From Halobaculum litoreum (GTDB lineage Archaea > Halobacteriota > Halobacteria > Halobacteriales > Haloferacaceae): 64,000 nucleotides of DNA. Of the stretch, positions 63,879 to 64,000 are shown one piece after another. Position numbers and translations under genes: made by a program. The stretch covers positions 1,612,001 through 1,676,000 of the forward strand of contig NZ_CP126156.1 in the NCBI RefSeq assembly GCF_030127125.1, read 5' to 3'. The notes below the pieces were generated by a model, which worked only from the letters and a program-made list of their open reading frames with translations, was not told where the DNA came from and did not search any database. Each line of letters starts with the position of its first letter. Within the stretch, counting starts at the first letter, position 1.

Positions 63879-63951
63879 CGCCCGGAGCGGGATTTGAACC
63901 CGCGTCACGACCGTGACAGGGTCGTATGATGGGCCACTACACCATCCGGGC
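63879..63951 (-). tRNA. tRNA-Asp (GTC)
   Basis: The minus strand folds as a cloverleaf. Acceptor GCCCGGA pairs with TCCGGGC, the D arm is GGTGTAGTGGCCCATC, and anticodon stem CGACC/GGTCG encloses CTGTCAC with anticodon GTC. The T arm is GCGGG-TTCAAAT-CCCGC and the discriminator is G. CCA is not encoded. The remaining 49 bases to the window end hold nothing recognisable. Confidence 0.95.
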
Positions 63952-64000
63952 GTGCATCGCGTCGGCGGGTTTCCACCTCGCCTCTGCGCATCTCATCGTA

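Noticed and set aside
1-64000. CRISPR array, rRNA operon or insertion sequence
   Set aside because: No regularly spaced repeats, rRNA-like stretches, transposase motifs or terminal inverted repeats were seen.

Overview
The window is chromosomal DNA from an extremely halophilic archaeon (class Halobacteria). This rests on very high G+C with codon third positions mostly G or C, strongly acidic predicted proteins, TATA-like boxes about 26-28 bases before many start codons (leaderless mRNAs), Tat-type lipoprotein signals, HTH-10 and HalOD1 domains, and typical haloarchaeal genes (salactin-like actin, globin-coupled transducer, haloarchaeal isocitrate lyase). The genus cannot be fixed from the sequence alone. 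There are two tRNA genes (Val-CAC, Asp-GTC), no rRNA, no CRISPR array and no recognisable insertion sequence.

Layout. 0.1-9 kb: frameshifted AlaX editing hydrolase; a tight operon of a FlaD/E-domain protein, a salactin-like actin and a membrane protein; a CBS/hibernation-factor protein; NikR; a HemAT-type globin transducer divergent from a CheY-like protein; a metallopeptidase; tRNA-Val. 9-18 kb: NmrA-like protein, cobalamin adenosyltransferase with glutaredoxin, YeiH transporter, orphan substrate-binding lipoprotein, cold-shock protein, an HPP/thioesterase/MFS operon, and isocitrate lyase preceded by three overlapping micro-ORFs. 18-31 kb: tandem fluoride channels, UspA, carotenoid oxygenase, the complete glycine cleavage set (gcvPA, gcvPB, gcvH, gcvT) split by two unrelated genes, a sensor kinase, GAPDH and Hsp20. 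31-39 kb: an ATP-grasp ligase, a zinc-finger protein, a methyltransferase, and a peptide-type ABC transporter whose first permease is divergent from the other three genes and which has no binding protein. 39-48 kb: pcm, trehalose synthase-like enzyme, two sensor kinases, a Gfo/Idh/MocA oxidoreductase. 48-59.3 kb: an aromatic-degradation neighbourhood: MaoC-type hydratase, PaaA/B/C/D epoxidase with a divergent HTH-10 regulator, PaaK ligase, and an MhqO/MhqD-like dioxygenase and hydrolase pair; TrkH lies in between. 59.4-64 kb: HalOD1 protein with a coupled leader ORF, membrane proteins facing a HerA-like ATPase, a pseudo-receiver GAF protein, tRNA-Asp.

Functional picture: phenylacetate would be activated by PaaK and epoxidised by PaaABC(D); isocitrate lyase allows growth on the resulting C2 units; the glycine cleavage system, GAPDH and trehalose enzyme are core and compatible-solute metabolism; HemAT, CheY and three sensor kinases handle sensing.

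Caution: at least fourteen genes carry one or two reading-frame breaks, many but not all at G/C homopolymers, while the surrounding protein is well conserved. This is more than expected for real decay, so many are probably sequencing or assembly indels. Each is annotated as it reads and the break is placed.
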